The notes below the pieces were generated by a model. It did not search any database and was not told where the DNA came from. It saw only the letters and a program-made list of their open reading frames with translations. Below, piece after piece: positions 9,890-20,840 of a DNA stretch of 64,000 bases; the first letter of the stretch is position 1, and every line of letters begins with the position of its first letter. Origin of the DNA: Acanthosepion lycidas (taxonomy: Eukaryota; Mollusca; Cephalopoda; Sepiida; Sepiidae). The position numbers and the translations under genes were made by a program. The stretch is from NCBI GenBank assembly GCA_963932145.1, contig OZ010578.1:42430404-42494403 (forward strand), in the 5' to 3' direction.

Positions 9890-10620
9890 TTTTAGTTTGT
9901 GACATACAGGATGTCCCCCGTCCAAATTGATATCATCTGAAGTGAAAATATCTGAGTAACTACATACTCCAGGCAAACGAAATTAAATACATATCATACA
10001 ATGATTTCGAACAAGATATTCTAATGGATGTGAAATTTATTGCTGATTTCACAAAGCTTCAATATTCGATATGCGATCCATCTACGACATGACACAAGTC
10101 AAGTCGCTAGTTCAGCCCCTGCCAAACACGTTGTAGCATGCATTGTGTAACATTCTCAACTCAATAATTCTTTTCTCTAGCTCCTCTAGGCTTGTAAGAA
10201 GAGTAGGTATATAGAGATGTCCTTTTACATAACCCCATAAGAAAAGAAATCACATGATGTCAAGTCAGGTGAATTGGTGCTCATTTCAACAGTACATTGT
10301 CATTATCACTAGCACGCATTGAGAAAAGTCCGCCCTGAGGCGCTGGAGAATGCTATGCAAGACATGCTACAGCGTGTCTGGCACGAGCTGGACTACCAAC
10401 ATGACGTGTGTTGTGTCACAGGTGGTGCACATATAGAACATTTATAAAGCCTTGTGAAATCGATTATAAAATCTACATCCCTTTGAATATCTAACTTTGA
10501 TAAATAAATATTGTTCAACATGAAGCTTATTTAATTTCGTTTGCTTGGAATATGCAGATAAGACGTTTAGCCATCTTGATACCATTTGTCGTAAGACTCA
10601 CAGAAAAAAAAAACTTTGAG
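9890..10620 (+). mobile_element. TIR element with transposase C-terminal stub
   Basis: GGCAAACGAAATTAAATA (about 9972-9990) is inverted at about 10522-10542, and the outer flanks continue with imperfect complementarity (GATATCATCT against AAGATGGCTA/TGGTATC). Inside, 10346-10447 reads MLQRVWHELDYQHDVCC then VTGGAHIEHL and a stop, a clean transposase C-terminus. It is related to the stubs at 9009 and 10887. Everything upstream of the stub is lost, including the DDE residues. Confidence 0.6.
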
Positions 10621-10849
10621 TTATTCAGCTAAAAAAAAAAACCCCAAAAAACAGGTTAAAATTATTTTGTGTCAGTCCCACTATGTTTTCCCAACTGAGC
10701 AATGGGCAGAGGACAAGGTCATCCAGGCCTCAAATAATGGTACCAACATTCATACTATGGCTTTCATTTTCAAAGACCATTCAAGAACCATCAACAGAAC
10801 GATAAATAATTTTAAGAATTATTATTAAGAATTATTATTTAAGAATGAA

Positions 10850-11030
10850 CAGGTGAGATGAAAACTGGATCAGGAGGTCATCACTGGAGAATGTTACGCA
10901 AGACAGGCTACAGCGTGTTTGGCAAGAGCTGGACTACCGACTTGATGTGTGTTGTGTCACAGGTGTTGCTTATGTAAAGCTTTGTGAAATCGGTTAAAAA
11001 TCTACATCCTTACATGCATTAGGGCGAAAT
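10850..11030 (+). mobile_element. Third transposase C-terminal stub
   Basis: 10887-10985 reads ENVTQDRLQRVWQELDYRLD then VCCVTGVA before diverging. The downstream AAGCTTTGTGAAATCGGTTA and 'AAATCTACATCC' match the other two stubs, showing a shared element family. No termini seen. Confidence 0.65.
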
Positions 11031-11523
11031 GATGGACCACGACACGAAGGTTCGAAAATTTTGAGCAGCACCGATTGGACGACAGCTACCAATCAAAAGG
11101 CGGAATTATGGCGGCAAAGAAGAGCCAACCGCGAAGTGAAAAATATAATCAGTTAGAGAGATGGTCTACACAAGAAAATATCTGGCAGAACGAGAAATTA
11201 GAACTATGATGTATCCCGGCCATAAAAAGGCCGAAGCATGGCAAGATCGGAGAAGACATATACCCTCTGCCAATGACAATCGAAAAAAAAGTTCATCTTT
11301 GATTCCGTCTGCCGAATGCAATTCTGGAGACGACAAATTCGGGAAGAGAAAAATCTTTCATTAAACAAAAAAAAAAAAAAAAAAAAGAAAAAAAAAGGAA
11401 AAAAAAAAAAGAAGAAAAATCACAGATGGATTCCTGAATATAATCAAGTGGAAAGGAAGAGGAGCTGCCGGACAAAAGAGATAAATAAGTGAAGGAAGAT
11501 ATATCGGAAGAGAGAAAGTTTAT

Positions 11524-11554
<31 letters not shown>

Positions 11555-11690
11555 TGAGAGAAAATATAGTTCTGAAAGAACTAGAGAAAAGAACTCATAA
11601 ACAGATAAGGTCTTTCATCGCTACCCCATAGTTTTCCAGCATGCATCCATATATTAATAAAATATTCAATCCATTCACCATTACATTAAG
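11031..11690. other. Low-complexity intron spacer
   Basis: Contains an A-rich run (about 11366-11412) and a (GA)n tract (about 11520-11562). Nothing coding. Confidence 0.5.
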
Positions 11691-11694
11691 ATAG

Positions 11695-11830
11695 AGATTT
11701 TCCAAGCGTAGCTTAGATGTGTCACAAGGCCGAAAGTATAGGGCATCCAGTGAGGATCGAACTCACTTTTCAGTAGTAACTGATCTAGCAAGCCAAGCAT
11801 GCTAACCATTACACCACACCAAGGTCCCCT
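11695..11830 (-). mobile_element. tRNA-derived SINE head, minus strand
   Basis: On the minus strand, CCTTGGTGTGGTGTAATGG leads to GTTAGCATGCTTGGC and GAGTTCGATCCTCACT, a tRNA-like fold with clear A-box-like and B-box-like blocks. The tail TAGCTTAGAT/CAAGGCCGAAAG is shared, inverted, with 985-1045. Confidence 0.65.
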
Positions 11831-12220
11831 CCATTATGTGAAGATATTAAGGCGCTTCAAACTGATCGCTCATATTTATTCATTCAACATTGCTGTAACT
11901 GGTCTTTATTCTGATCATCTCTCCAAGTTATTTATTTTCTTTTTTCTGTTATTATTAAAATCTTAGTTAATCTAATCATCGTGTTGTCTCGTTCCTGATA
12001 TTCGATCAGTTAAATACTGCCTTCACTCCACGTGCCCAAAGAGGAACCCGGGTGTAGATCGTTTCTTCTATATGTTTATATATTCTTTTTTCTCTCTTTG
12101 TTTTGTGATGCCGATGAAGAAATTTAAACATGAATATTTACTGTTAAAGGGAGGTAACCCTCAATTCGTTTCGTCTTTAAGTCCGTAACAATATATATTA
12201 TATATCGAAAAAGGTCATGG
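11831..12220. other. Intron spacer
   Basis: No recognised element or frame. Confidence 0.35.
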
Positions 12221-12224
12221 TCGG

Positions 12225-12640
12225 TTCATCTTTATGGAAGGTGATGGCCTCAGTATTTTAGGATGTCATTTTGTTTATTGATTATCTTCAAAAAGGGTCT
12301 CACCATCAATGCCAACTTGCTGAGGCAGTTACGAAAGGCTATCAAAACCAAATGTCCAGGAAAACTGACAAAAATGTTTTTGTTTCATCAGGACAGTACT
12401 CCAGCACACGAGTCTTTGGTTTCAGGAGCTGCTGTGCGTGACTGTGAGTGTGAACTAGTTGATCAACCTTTCTATTCTCTTGATTTGAACTATCAACTGT
12501 TCCCCAACATAAAAACAAAACAAACACAAAAAAAAAAACAAAAAAAAAAACAACACTTTACTGGAAACCAGTATCTGCCGTTGGTGACTATTTTGACCAA
12601 CAGGATGAAAGCTTCTTCACCAATGGAATCCAATAACACC
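12225..12640 (+). pseudogene. Mariner-type transposase pseudogene
   Basis: Starts with KVMASVF in one frame (about 12238-12258), then shifts to KKGLTINANLLRQLRKAIK, FHQDSTPAHES (about 12383-12415) and YSLDLNYQLFPNIK (about 12470-12515). After an A-rich interruption come HFTGNQYLP pieces. These correspond to the mariner blocks 'KVMASVFWD', 'HDNAPAH' and 'YSPDLAPSDYHLFP'. The first aspartate block reads QDSTPAH. The YSPDLAP block keeps D but has lost the following D. The N-terminal HTH domain is missing, and there is at least one frameshift and an A-rich insertion. The 221-residue open frame that continues to 12928 reads past the element. Confidence 0.85.
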
Positions 12641-12949
12641 AACTTTACTTTTGCATCTTTAACCCTTTTCGCTTTAAAACTTACAACCATGATAAACAAG
12701 TTTCTGCCAGTTAAACCTATCGCCTGTCTCCTCTCAATTATTTGTACTTATTCCACGATATTTAAAGTTGTTTTTAATGACATCATTGAAGCGCTTTTCT
12801 GGTTTATGTGGTGGACGTTTGCAGCTTGTCAATTCACCATAGGACAACTATTTTGGGAGGCGAACATCTTTCATCCTTATGATGTGACCAGCCCAGCACA
12901 CCCTGGTTACGTGTTAACATCTTTTTAATATTAAATGTATTTTCCCTTT

Positions 12950-15770
12950 CGAAAATTGCCGTGTCCGTCACAAAAGATTGCCACCTAATACCTAGAATTC
13001 TAAGAAGTCAATTTTGATGAAAACGTTCCAAGATTTGGGTGTGTCGTCGGTAAGTGATCCATGTCTCTGAGGACTATAGTATATCAGTTAAAATGTACGA
13101 CTCACATAAACTTAACTTAGTTTTGCCTGAAATACCCCTATCTGACCATACACAAGATTCTAACATTTCAAAGGTTTACTCGCCTTTTTTTATACAATGA
13201 CTTATGTCGGCATCAAGTGAGTCATCTCTTGAAATAACATTGCCGAGGTAAACGAATGTATTAGGTTGGTGCAAAAATAATGACGTAATAATGTCGTTTT
13301 TTGATGTATTTTTTAACGTCAAAAAACGACATTATTACGTCATTATTTTTGCATCAACCTAATATCAACAACTTCTAATCTATGTCCATTAACAAAGATA
13401 TCTGCTGAGAGGGTGATGGTGCACACATGAACTTTCTTTAAGATTATAGTGAAACCAAAAGACGAACTTGCCTTAGAGAACAGGTCCATGACATGCATAT
13501 CATCCTTATTGGGAGACATCAGGTCAGCATCATTTGCATACAGTAGCTCTTTGACTACAACGTCAAAACATTTAGATTTTGTATTGAATATCCAGAGGTC
13601 AAAAATCTTTTCAGATGTCATACATCGCAATTCTGAAAAGCATACGAAAGTGTCACAGAAAAATAGTTGAAGAACAAGGTAGGGCCAGAAATATCTGCCT
13701 ATTTTACACCTTTATCAATTGGAAAAAGGTTCCGATAAAATACCGTTAAATTTTAAACTACCCCTAATATTCCGATGTAAATCACGAATCATTGTTACAA
13801 AGCCGGAAAGACATACTGATATGCCAAGAATGGTCTAAAGAGCCTTCCTGTTCACAGTGTCGAATGCCCTTGTAAGATCAACGAAAATCTGATAGAGAGG
13901 AAGCTGATGTTTTATCGATTTTTCCTGCAACTGATGTGCTGAGAAAATGATATCCATGGTACCACGACCCGTTCGGAATCCACTTTGACTTTCAGAGATT
14001 GTCAATGGACAGATGTATTTTAGAAGGTCGTTCAACAACAACTTTACAAATACTTTACGAACAGTTTCTAGCAAGTTGATCCCTCTGTAATCACTACATA
14101 CAGATTTACAGCCCTTCCCTTTATAAATAGATATACTGATTGCGTCAATCCAGTCTTGATGAACAGGTCCATCCAACCACACATCTACAATATGAATAAT
14201 AGGAATAACTTCATGAATGTGAGTGCCCCTACAATGCAATACTTCAACGGGGGGGTATGCCGTCCAGGACAGGTGCCTTTCCAGTATTTATTCGTTTTAA
14301 AGCCTTTTGAACTTCATCCAGAAATGGGAGGGGTCTAACATATCTTGAATAAAGTCATTCTGTAGGAAACTGTTAATAACACAGATATCAACAATGGATA
14401 GGTTTGTAGAAAAAGTCAGTAAAAGATTTATTCCACCGTTTCATATCTTCTGAATGTTTTAAAATACTATTTCCATCTTTCAATTTCAAAGGCACCAGAG
14501 ATGAAGATTTGGGACCAAACATCTTTCTTATCAAGTGACATAATGATTTCGAGTCTTTCTGATCAAAGGCTGTTTGAATTTGGCTAGAAAGTTTAGACCA
14601 CCATTCATTCTTCATTTGACGAATTTTACGTTGCAAAACAGATTTTGCATTTTTAAAAGATTCCAACAACCTTTGACTTATCTTTGTCAGATGCACTAAG
14701 AGACCCTCTGGTGAGCTTCATTTCGCCTTTTAGCAGTTCATTAATTGGCGCGTCACCTTCGTCAAACCAGTCTTGATGTTTGTGTTGCCCCAATTTTAAT
14801 ATTTGGTCACTGGAATTATAAACTGTTTCTTTAAATTGATTACATGTACCATCAAATACAGAATTCTCAAAAGCATTCCGTAAATCTTCACATAAATTTG
14901 GATCACATAATTTAGAATCATTTCTACGTTTTGATACAGATACTCCATTTTCTCTCATTTTTCGTCGAATGCGTAATTTTAATTTTCCTCTAACCATCAT
15001 ATGATCACTACCACATTCAGACACACGTATTACTTTGATGCTACAAATATCCTTCAGATCATGTTTACGACAAATAACATAGTCAAGAATATGACCATGT
15101 TTTGAACGAGGATGTATGTAAGTGATTTCATGAACCAATTTGTGCTGAAAGAAAGTATTGCCAATTGTAAGTTTAAATTCAGCACATAACTTAAGAAGAC
15201 AAAGATCTTTGCTGTTCATTTTATCAAGTCCATACTTCCATACTTGCAAACAGCATTCCAGGTATTACTCTCTTTACGTACCCTGGCATTAAAATCACCA
15301 AGCAAGACAATCTTATCATCCCTCAGAAATTTTGGCAACATATTACCGAGATCTTGGCAGAAAGACATCACAATTTCTTCAGTATTTATTAGAGTGGGCG
15401 CATAGACGGAGATGACAGTCATAAAACGCTTATGAGGCAAAGAAAGCCTCAACACTATGACATGGTCACTGATATCTTGAGGTTTCTCCAGGTACTTTGT
15501 CAAATCAGATCTGACAGCAAAAGCAACAAACGCTTTCTACCCCCGGCTTTTCCTTTCCAGAAGAACGTGTATCCAGCACCTTTTTCAATCAGATGGTCTT
15601 CCTCACTTAACCGGGTTTCAAAAAGAGCGGCAATATAGATTTGATAACGAGCTAACTCTTTAGCAACAAGAGCAGTACGCCTTTCAGGACGAGTTGAATT
15701 GTGACGATCAAGAAGTATTCTTGCATTCCAACAAAACAAATTTATTTTACAGTTTTTTGAAAAAAATATT
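12950..15770 (-). pseudogene. APE-type LINE (LINE-C): endonuclease plus reverse transcriptase, broken
   Basis: Minus-strand order from right to left: endonuclease start with RPERRTALVAKELARY and LFETRLSEEDHL (about 15600-15700), VISVYAPT (about 15410), LLGDFNARV (about 15300), IHPRSKHGHILDYVICR (about 15110), linker with MKNEWWSKL (about 14600), then reverse transcriptase DYRGINLL (about 14090), SQSGFRTGRG (about 13985), FVDLTRAFDTVNR (about 13850), YANDADL in place of Y-A-D-D (about 13520-13540), and FVYLGNVISRDDSLDADI (about 13205-13255). At least five frameshifts split it. MITE copy 2 is inserted between VVD and TFVYLG. The endonuclease resembles the family often mis-annotated as craniofacial development protein 2-like. 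It lies antisense in the collagen-like gene intron. Confidence 0.9.
13261..13362. mobile_element. MADE1-like mariner MITE, copy 2, nested in LINE-C
   Basis: 102 bp, same architecture as copy 1 with two substitutions (TGATGT arm change; GCATCAACC end). TA flanks both sides. Removing the element and one TA restores the LINE-C frame as VVD-TFVYLG, which proves a precise TA-duplicating insertion. Confidence 0.95.
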
Positions 15771-16895
15771 TTCGAGGGTGTAAACTTTATATATTCGCCC
15801 TGCACGAAAGAAAAACCGTCAGCTGTCGGAAAGTGAACAGTAAAAAGAATGAACAGACAATTTTTAGGTGACTTTTCTAGATTCCGCTCCGAAAGGGGTG
15901 AGCAGTGCACTCCCTAAAAAGGTATGCTCAGTCATGCAAGACCCCACCGAAACAAGTTGCTATCCAGTCAACAAGTGACATGTTATGTTAAGTCTTGTGC
16001 CGCCTATGTGCTGAGTTGTGACAGTGGACTTCCAGTTTGTTAGACTTGCTCACGTCACCACCCCCGATCACCATAGGGCATAGAAAGAAGAAATATCTGC
16101 ACATGGTTGCTGTTGATTCTACGTCTTTATGCCGCAGACATAGCACCCTGACCATGTAACCAACATGTAAGATAACCCTAAAATGTAAGATAACCGTAAC
16201 ATGTAAAATAACCAAAACCTGAAAAAATAAACAAAACAAAAAAAAAAAAAAATGAAATAAACAAATTTAAAATTACGAATGCACACATGAAGAACAAATA
16301 AATATAATAATAATAATTAACAGCAAATAATTTATAAATAATAAGTAAAAAGTTAGCAAACAACACTATAAAATTGCTCCAAATAACTGTATTCATATCC
16401 ATAATTATGACTGCTCCATAACCTCTAGAATAATTTGAAACATAACATGTTACCCCGACCCAATAACCATTAACATAATACAATAAACTTTTTTTATTCA
16501 TAATGCACCATAGACAATTATATATAGATACCCGAGGTAAAAAACATCACACAAGGCCTGAAGATTGCATCCAAGCTTGAAACAGACTGTCGCTGCCCGG
16601 TTTTGATCTAATTGTCAACTTCTATATTTCTATATCCCTCTATCTGTCTCTCGATCTATCTTATGAATGTATGTATGTAGATACTTTAGACTTTTTTTTT
16701 ATAGAGCATAGGACAACCAACCACACAACACTGGTGCTGTACTTTCTGCGGTGGGTATTTTTTTAACGCGGTGGCGTTGCCAGCCTTACGCTTCACTGCT
16801 TTTGAATTCAGAATTGTGCTTCTCTTATCCTAAATTGGTAGTCAAATAAGGTCAGTGAGTCCACTCTGCCTATATATTTAACCCAAAGCCGGATG
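15771..16895. other. Intron spacer, possibly including LINE-C 5' region
   Basis: 15990-16160 is moderately GC-rich and may be LINE-C 5' untranslated sequence. 16165-16215 has three 'ATGTAA(G/A)ATAACC' units. The rest is AT-rich. Confidence 0.35.
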
Positions 16896-16899
16896 GGGA

Positions 16900-17010
16900 A
16901 GACGGGATGGATCAATAAATTTCCAAGAATGAAAAATCCAACGCAACAATCTCAGCTGGAATTTGAATTAGGCACGCCAAACCTATAACCACTACACTAA
17001 GCGCACGTTC
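16900..17010 (-). mobile_element. tRNA-derived SINE head, minus strand
   Basis: The minus strand reads GCGCTTAGTGTAGTGGTTAT (A-box-like) then GCCTAATTCAAATTCCAGC (B-box-like). The neighbour at 17045-17105 on plus is SINE-S2 body (CCTGGGAAAGGCATGAA, CAGCTATAG). Confidence 0.6.
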
Positions 17011-17246
17011 AATATGATATATTTAAATCGGCTCACTTACATATAAATACCCCTGGGAAAGGCATGAACTCACCACTTCTTCCCGCAGCTATAGATTAAT
17101 TAGCATGGCATGTATCAGTAAATCATTCTCTCCAAAAAAAAAAAAAAGTTCTTACAATCTAAAGACTTTTCTGGCTTTAAACAATCTGCAAAAGGTTGAT
17201 AAACCGTAAAAAACAAAACAATCAATCAATCTTGTGTTCTTTGCAG

Positions 17247-17812
17247 GAATCGTCGGCGGTCAGCATTACAATCATTCAGGAGGAGGTAGCAACGTTCTAT
17301 GTCTTCCTATGGATCCTAACTGGGACAAGTTTACAGAGGCAAAAGAAGATTCCCAATATATATACGGTGGGGAATATCAGATTTCTCACTATACTGCCGT
17401 TTCCAAGACTGGCCTATTCTCCGACGCTAATAGCAAGACCCTTCACGACCACAATATCCCGTGCGCTGTGTGTCAGACACTGAAACCAGCAGCAATCATG
17501 ATGCTACCAGCGCGTAAGAACTGCTATCCGGGATGGACACTCGAATATACAGGTTATCTGATGTCGTCGCATTATGGACACAGGGGGAGAAATCCGTTTA
17601 CCTGCATAGACGCTGCCCCTGAAGCAGACCCAGCAGGGTACAGAAATGAAGACGGTGTATTGTTCTATCCAGTACAAGCCGCCTGTGGTTCGCTCCCTTG
17701 CCCGCCCTATGTACAGGGCCAAGAGTTGACATGCGCAGTATGTAGTCAAAGTTGTCGCACTCATGTGCATCAATCAGCTTTTGATAATGAAACGAGAGAA
17801 GTAGTAAGCTAA
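17247..17812 (+). CDS. Short-chain collagen C4-like: terminal exon A
   Basis: Begins GA after TTTGCAG and ends at TAA (17810-17812), encoding 188 residues. Visible family motifs in order: GIVGGQHYNHSGGGSNVLCL, DPNWDKF, QYIYGGEYQIS, LHDHNIPCAVC, MMLPARKNCYPGWTLEYTGY, SSHYGHRGRNPFTCID, EADPAGYRNEDG, LFYPVQAACGSLPCPPYVQG and ELTCAVC. Paired CxxC and CGSLPC cysteines suggest an extracellular disulfide-bonded domain. The tail SCRTHVHQSAFDNE then TREVVS has a cysteine that B lacks. The GTG near 17234 is intronic, so translation does not start there. Acceptor phase matches the 6811 exon. No stops or frameshifts, so it is likely functional. There is no Gly-X-Y tract in the exon itself. The function 'collagen-related matrix protein' is from family naming only. 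Confidence 0.9.
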
Positions 17813-18020
17813 TTTTGACATTTTAAAATCTTTAACTAGCAAAGCATTTTTCAAAAAAAAAAAAAAAAAAAATACAATCCCATAACTATAAACAATAGGA
17901 GAATTTAGAGGATGTACTTTATTTATAGTAAATATTAACTTTTCTTCCCGCCAAATCTGGCGTATACTTTTGCATATTATCATACTAATCTTTTTAATTG
18001 TCACTGTTTATTATGACGGC
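17813..18020 (+). other. 3' flank of exon A with A20 tract
   Basis: A run of 20 A sits 40 bp after the stop (17853-17872). I see no AATAAA near it. From about 17890 the text (AATAGGAGAATTTAGAGGATG) is diverged but alignable with 41015-41100 behind exon B, so the duplication extends past the coding part. Confidence 0.55.
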
Positions 18021-18021
18021 A

Positions 18022-18023
<2 letters not shown>

Positions 18024-18070
<47 letters not shown>

Positions 18071-18100
18071 CCCCTCAAACCCTCTCCCTCTCTCTCTACT

Positions 18101-18185
<85 letters not shown>
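18024..18185 (+). repeat. Compound microsatellite (TATC)n-(CT)n-(TA)n-(TG)n
   Basis: Four consecutive simple tracts: TATC about 18026-18070, CT 18090-18122, TA 18122-18152, TG 18157-18188. Confidence 0.95.
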
Positions 18186-18189
<4 letters not shown>

Positions 18190-18685
18190 CTTGGAAGGCT
18201 ACTGGGCCTTAAACTCACGCCTAACATCAAGTGTAAAACGTAGATAAGATCCATCGCTAAAGATGCGGGAAAAATGGTCGGCTCCCTGTTAATAATAGCT
18301 GGCAAACCGTATTTGATGATACTCGTCCACTAGGGTGACTAGCCAATCCCTATTGCAGATGCTTGCTCAGGCACATTATGTTTATTCAACACCCACGATC
18401 ACTACAACCTTAACCTTGCATTAACCGTTATCTCTCCTTTTTATCAGTATAAACTGCCTCTTAACTTAACCCTCTACCACAAGTGGCTCCCGGGCTCTGT
18501 ACAGGGAAAACCTTACTGTAATATATATATATTAATTCAACACTGAGAGGAGACACTTTCATGCTAAACGCAATCGTCAGGTCACATGCGTCGGGCTAAC
18601 ACATGTGGCTTGACGCGTGTGTCAACGCATATTTTTATATTTACATACGGTCTATCTCTGATATTGAGCACTTTATCCCATAAAT
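18186..18685. other. Spacer with a short LINE-B-like piece
   Basis: 18250-18290 reads SIAKDAGKMVGSL on plus, like the B-type segment at 54650. 18640-18690 shares a TCTATC(T/C)CTGATATTGAGC block with 42425-42450. Nothing coding. Confidence 0.4.

Positions 18686-18689
<4 letters not shown>

Positions 18690-18752
<63 letters not shown>
18690..18752 (+). repeat. (TA)n microsatellite
   Basis: Uninterrupted AT run of about 62 bp. Confidence 0.97.
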
Positions 18753-18756
<4 letters not shown>

Positions 18757-19885
18757 TGTTGCCCATTTTCTGTAGAGATACACGAGTTGTTTTTTTAGCT
18801 TCTTCCCTGGTTATTCAACGACGTAAAAAAAAAAACTTTTTTGTATCTACTACTTCCTACTCTCTCCTTCTTTCTCCCTTCTTCCACCTTCTATCTAGAG
18901 AGCTTCACATGCGAAGGGAGACAACCTGTTATCAAAGTCTATTGTAACAGTTACATCCTCACCAAATCACAATCTCTATGTGGGATTTCTTAAAACAACC
19001 CTTACCTCTGCAACTAAACCAAGTATAATAAACCATCACTCTGCCTCAAGCAGAGTAGCGACACCATGTCTTTCGAGATATACCATTCTAGTCATGGGAT
19101 TATTTCTTTTGCCCAATGCAGCGCCATTAACGATCATCTTTAGTTTTCTCGCCTTATCGTCTGCTCCTGAACAGACATCAATTATTCTGACCTAATTTCC
19201 ACTCGTTTCGTGGTGCCAGATTACCAACTCGAAGAACAAAGACCTTCATGTTTCTTCATTGTCTTAGTTGTAAGTTCAAGAGATATTCGTTGCGTAATAT
19301 TGTACTTTGCAGTATCTTTTCCTTAAATAAAGATCTTGTCTGAAGAATTGTCCAGATGGAAGCAGAATCATTGTAGACTTCATCGTAAGAATGCGATTTG
19401 GTGTTAAAGATTCAGGACCCGAGGGGTCATCCCTACACACATACAACATACGCCTATATAACCTCTGTCCGCTCATAGTTTCAAACTTTCCTTAAACATT
19501 TTATAAACTAAATACAGAAAATATTACGTAACAGCGAAGGAACCATATTTCGGATGATCAAATTTATCCATTTAATAAAAATAATTTTTCAAGTAATTAG
19601 ATTGAATTTGTTGATTTTTAATCCCCTTTTTGCATTATTGTTATGAAGCGCTAAAAATCGATAGAGACATGAATGTTCAAGTTAGGTATTTTCTCCCTGA
19701 CAGCTGTATTGTGTATTTTTTTTTTCAGGCGCTAACAAGTTTGCACGCTTATCAATCTAAACAGTTTTTCAAAATCCGTATCATCAGCTTTCATTTTTGT
19801 CTCCGTTTGTTGCCTCTACATCGATTACGGGAAACCATTTCAGCAGCATCAGGAAGATAGACGACTGATAATTTAATGAGTTTAT
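18753..19885. other. Unassigned spacer
   Basis: Mixed composition with no frame or repeat I can name. Short ORFs here lack family motifs. Confidence 0.4.
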
Positions 19886-19890
19886 ATATA

Positions 19891-20588
19891 CACTACAAGA
19901 CAATAGTTTGGGGTATTGCTGCATTTCTTAAGAAAACACCTTAAATGAGACATTTTTATGTTATTTTAAAGTATAAGATATAATTTCAGTAAATCCAGAG
20001 TATTTGTTTTTATTTTGACAAAAAATAAACACTTAACAGTGAACAATATCATACAACAGCATCATATTTTGTTCTCGTCAATAAAACCACCACCTGCCTT
20101 AATTACCGCTTTACAAATGCTTAGGATTCTTCCCAACTGACTGAAAAGTTGAATAAACTAGGTGAGACGACACATCTTAGTGTATTTACATTCATTTTGA
20201 CAAAAAAATAAGCACTTAACTATAAAAAAAATACAACAGCATCATATTTTATTTTCGTCAATAAAACCACCACCTGTCATCATTACTGCTTTACAAATGC
20301 TTAGGATTCTTTCCAACTGACTGAAAGGTTGAAAAAATCCAGTGAGACGACATATCTTTGACAAAAAAAACACTTAACTATAAAAAAATATCATACAACA
20401 TCATCATATTTTGTTTTCGTCAATAAAACCACCATGAAGACAAATCAAAATCTGAAATTTTTGGTATCAAGTAGAGCCTGAAGAGAGATTGGAAAATACA
20501 TTATAGGTACTCGCATTTTATCTCATTTTAAGTTGTTTCATTTTTAAAGAAATTCAGGGAGGCCCGAAACTTTTGAACTGCATTGTGT
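19891..20588 (+). mobile_element. Non-autonomous Tc1-like element with triplicated core
   Basis: The left end (CACTACAAGACAATAGTTTG) and the complement of the right end (CACAATGCAGTTCAAAAGTT) align over about 48 bp at roughly 70%, both continuing to a (C/T)TGAATTTCTT or CTGCATTTCTT block. TA-rich DNA flanks both sides. The core repeats: units start at 20014, 20196 and 20357 (182 bp, 161 bp, partial), each with CGTCAATAAAACCACCA. The third unit is truncated. No transposase frame remains. The same interior type appears at 30880-30960. Confidence 0.6.
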
Positions 20589-20589
20589 G

Positions 20590-20591
20590 TG

Positions 20592-20624
<33 letters not shown>

Positions 20625-20628
20625 ATAG
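20590..20628 (+). repeat. (TA)n microsatellite
   Basis: TA run with one TTTA interruption. Confidence 0.95.
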
Positions 20629-20754
20629 ACAGGTATTTAAAAAAAACTATCACCCGGAAACTTTTAAGCTCGTAGGGGCAACAGATATCGTAGTTTTTTC
20701 CTTCGCCAAAAACCAAAATGTTCCACTATTTCTTCATAGTTTGCGGGGAAAAGA

Positions 20755-20840
20755 GATGAATTCACAGCTTTCCCAAAGGTATTAGCATGTAAGTGAATGT
20801 AATAAATTCGACTGGAATGCGCTGTACAGGACGCTGCTGG
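20755..20840 (-). mobile_element. SINE S2 body fragment
   Basis: TATTAGCATGTAAGTGAATG then TAATAAATTCGACTGGAAT matches the minus-strand copy at 38335-38375. The tRNA head is not clear. Confidence 0.5.

Larger units (their letters stand above)
6889..17246 (+). other. Phase-1 intron, about 10.4 kb, filled with mobile elements
   Basis: Bounded by donor GTGAGT (6889) and acceptor TTCTTTGCAG (ends 17246). The joined reading frame continues the family domain without a gap. Contents are listed separately: TIR elements, a mariner pseudogene, an antisense LINE with a nested MITE, and SINE heads. Confidence 0.75.

Noticed and set aside
12263..12928. 221-residue ORF as a host gene
   Set aside because: Only the first part matches mariner transposase; the rest reads through unrelated A-rich and AT-rich DNA, and the true frame shifts upstream.
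17504..17773. Antisense ORF within exon A (and 40660-40881 in B)
   Set aside because: Shadow of the collagen-like coding strand, which carries the family motifs.
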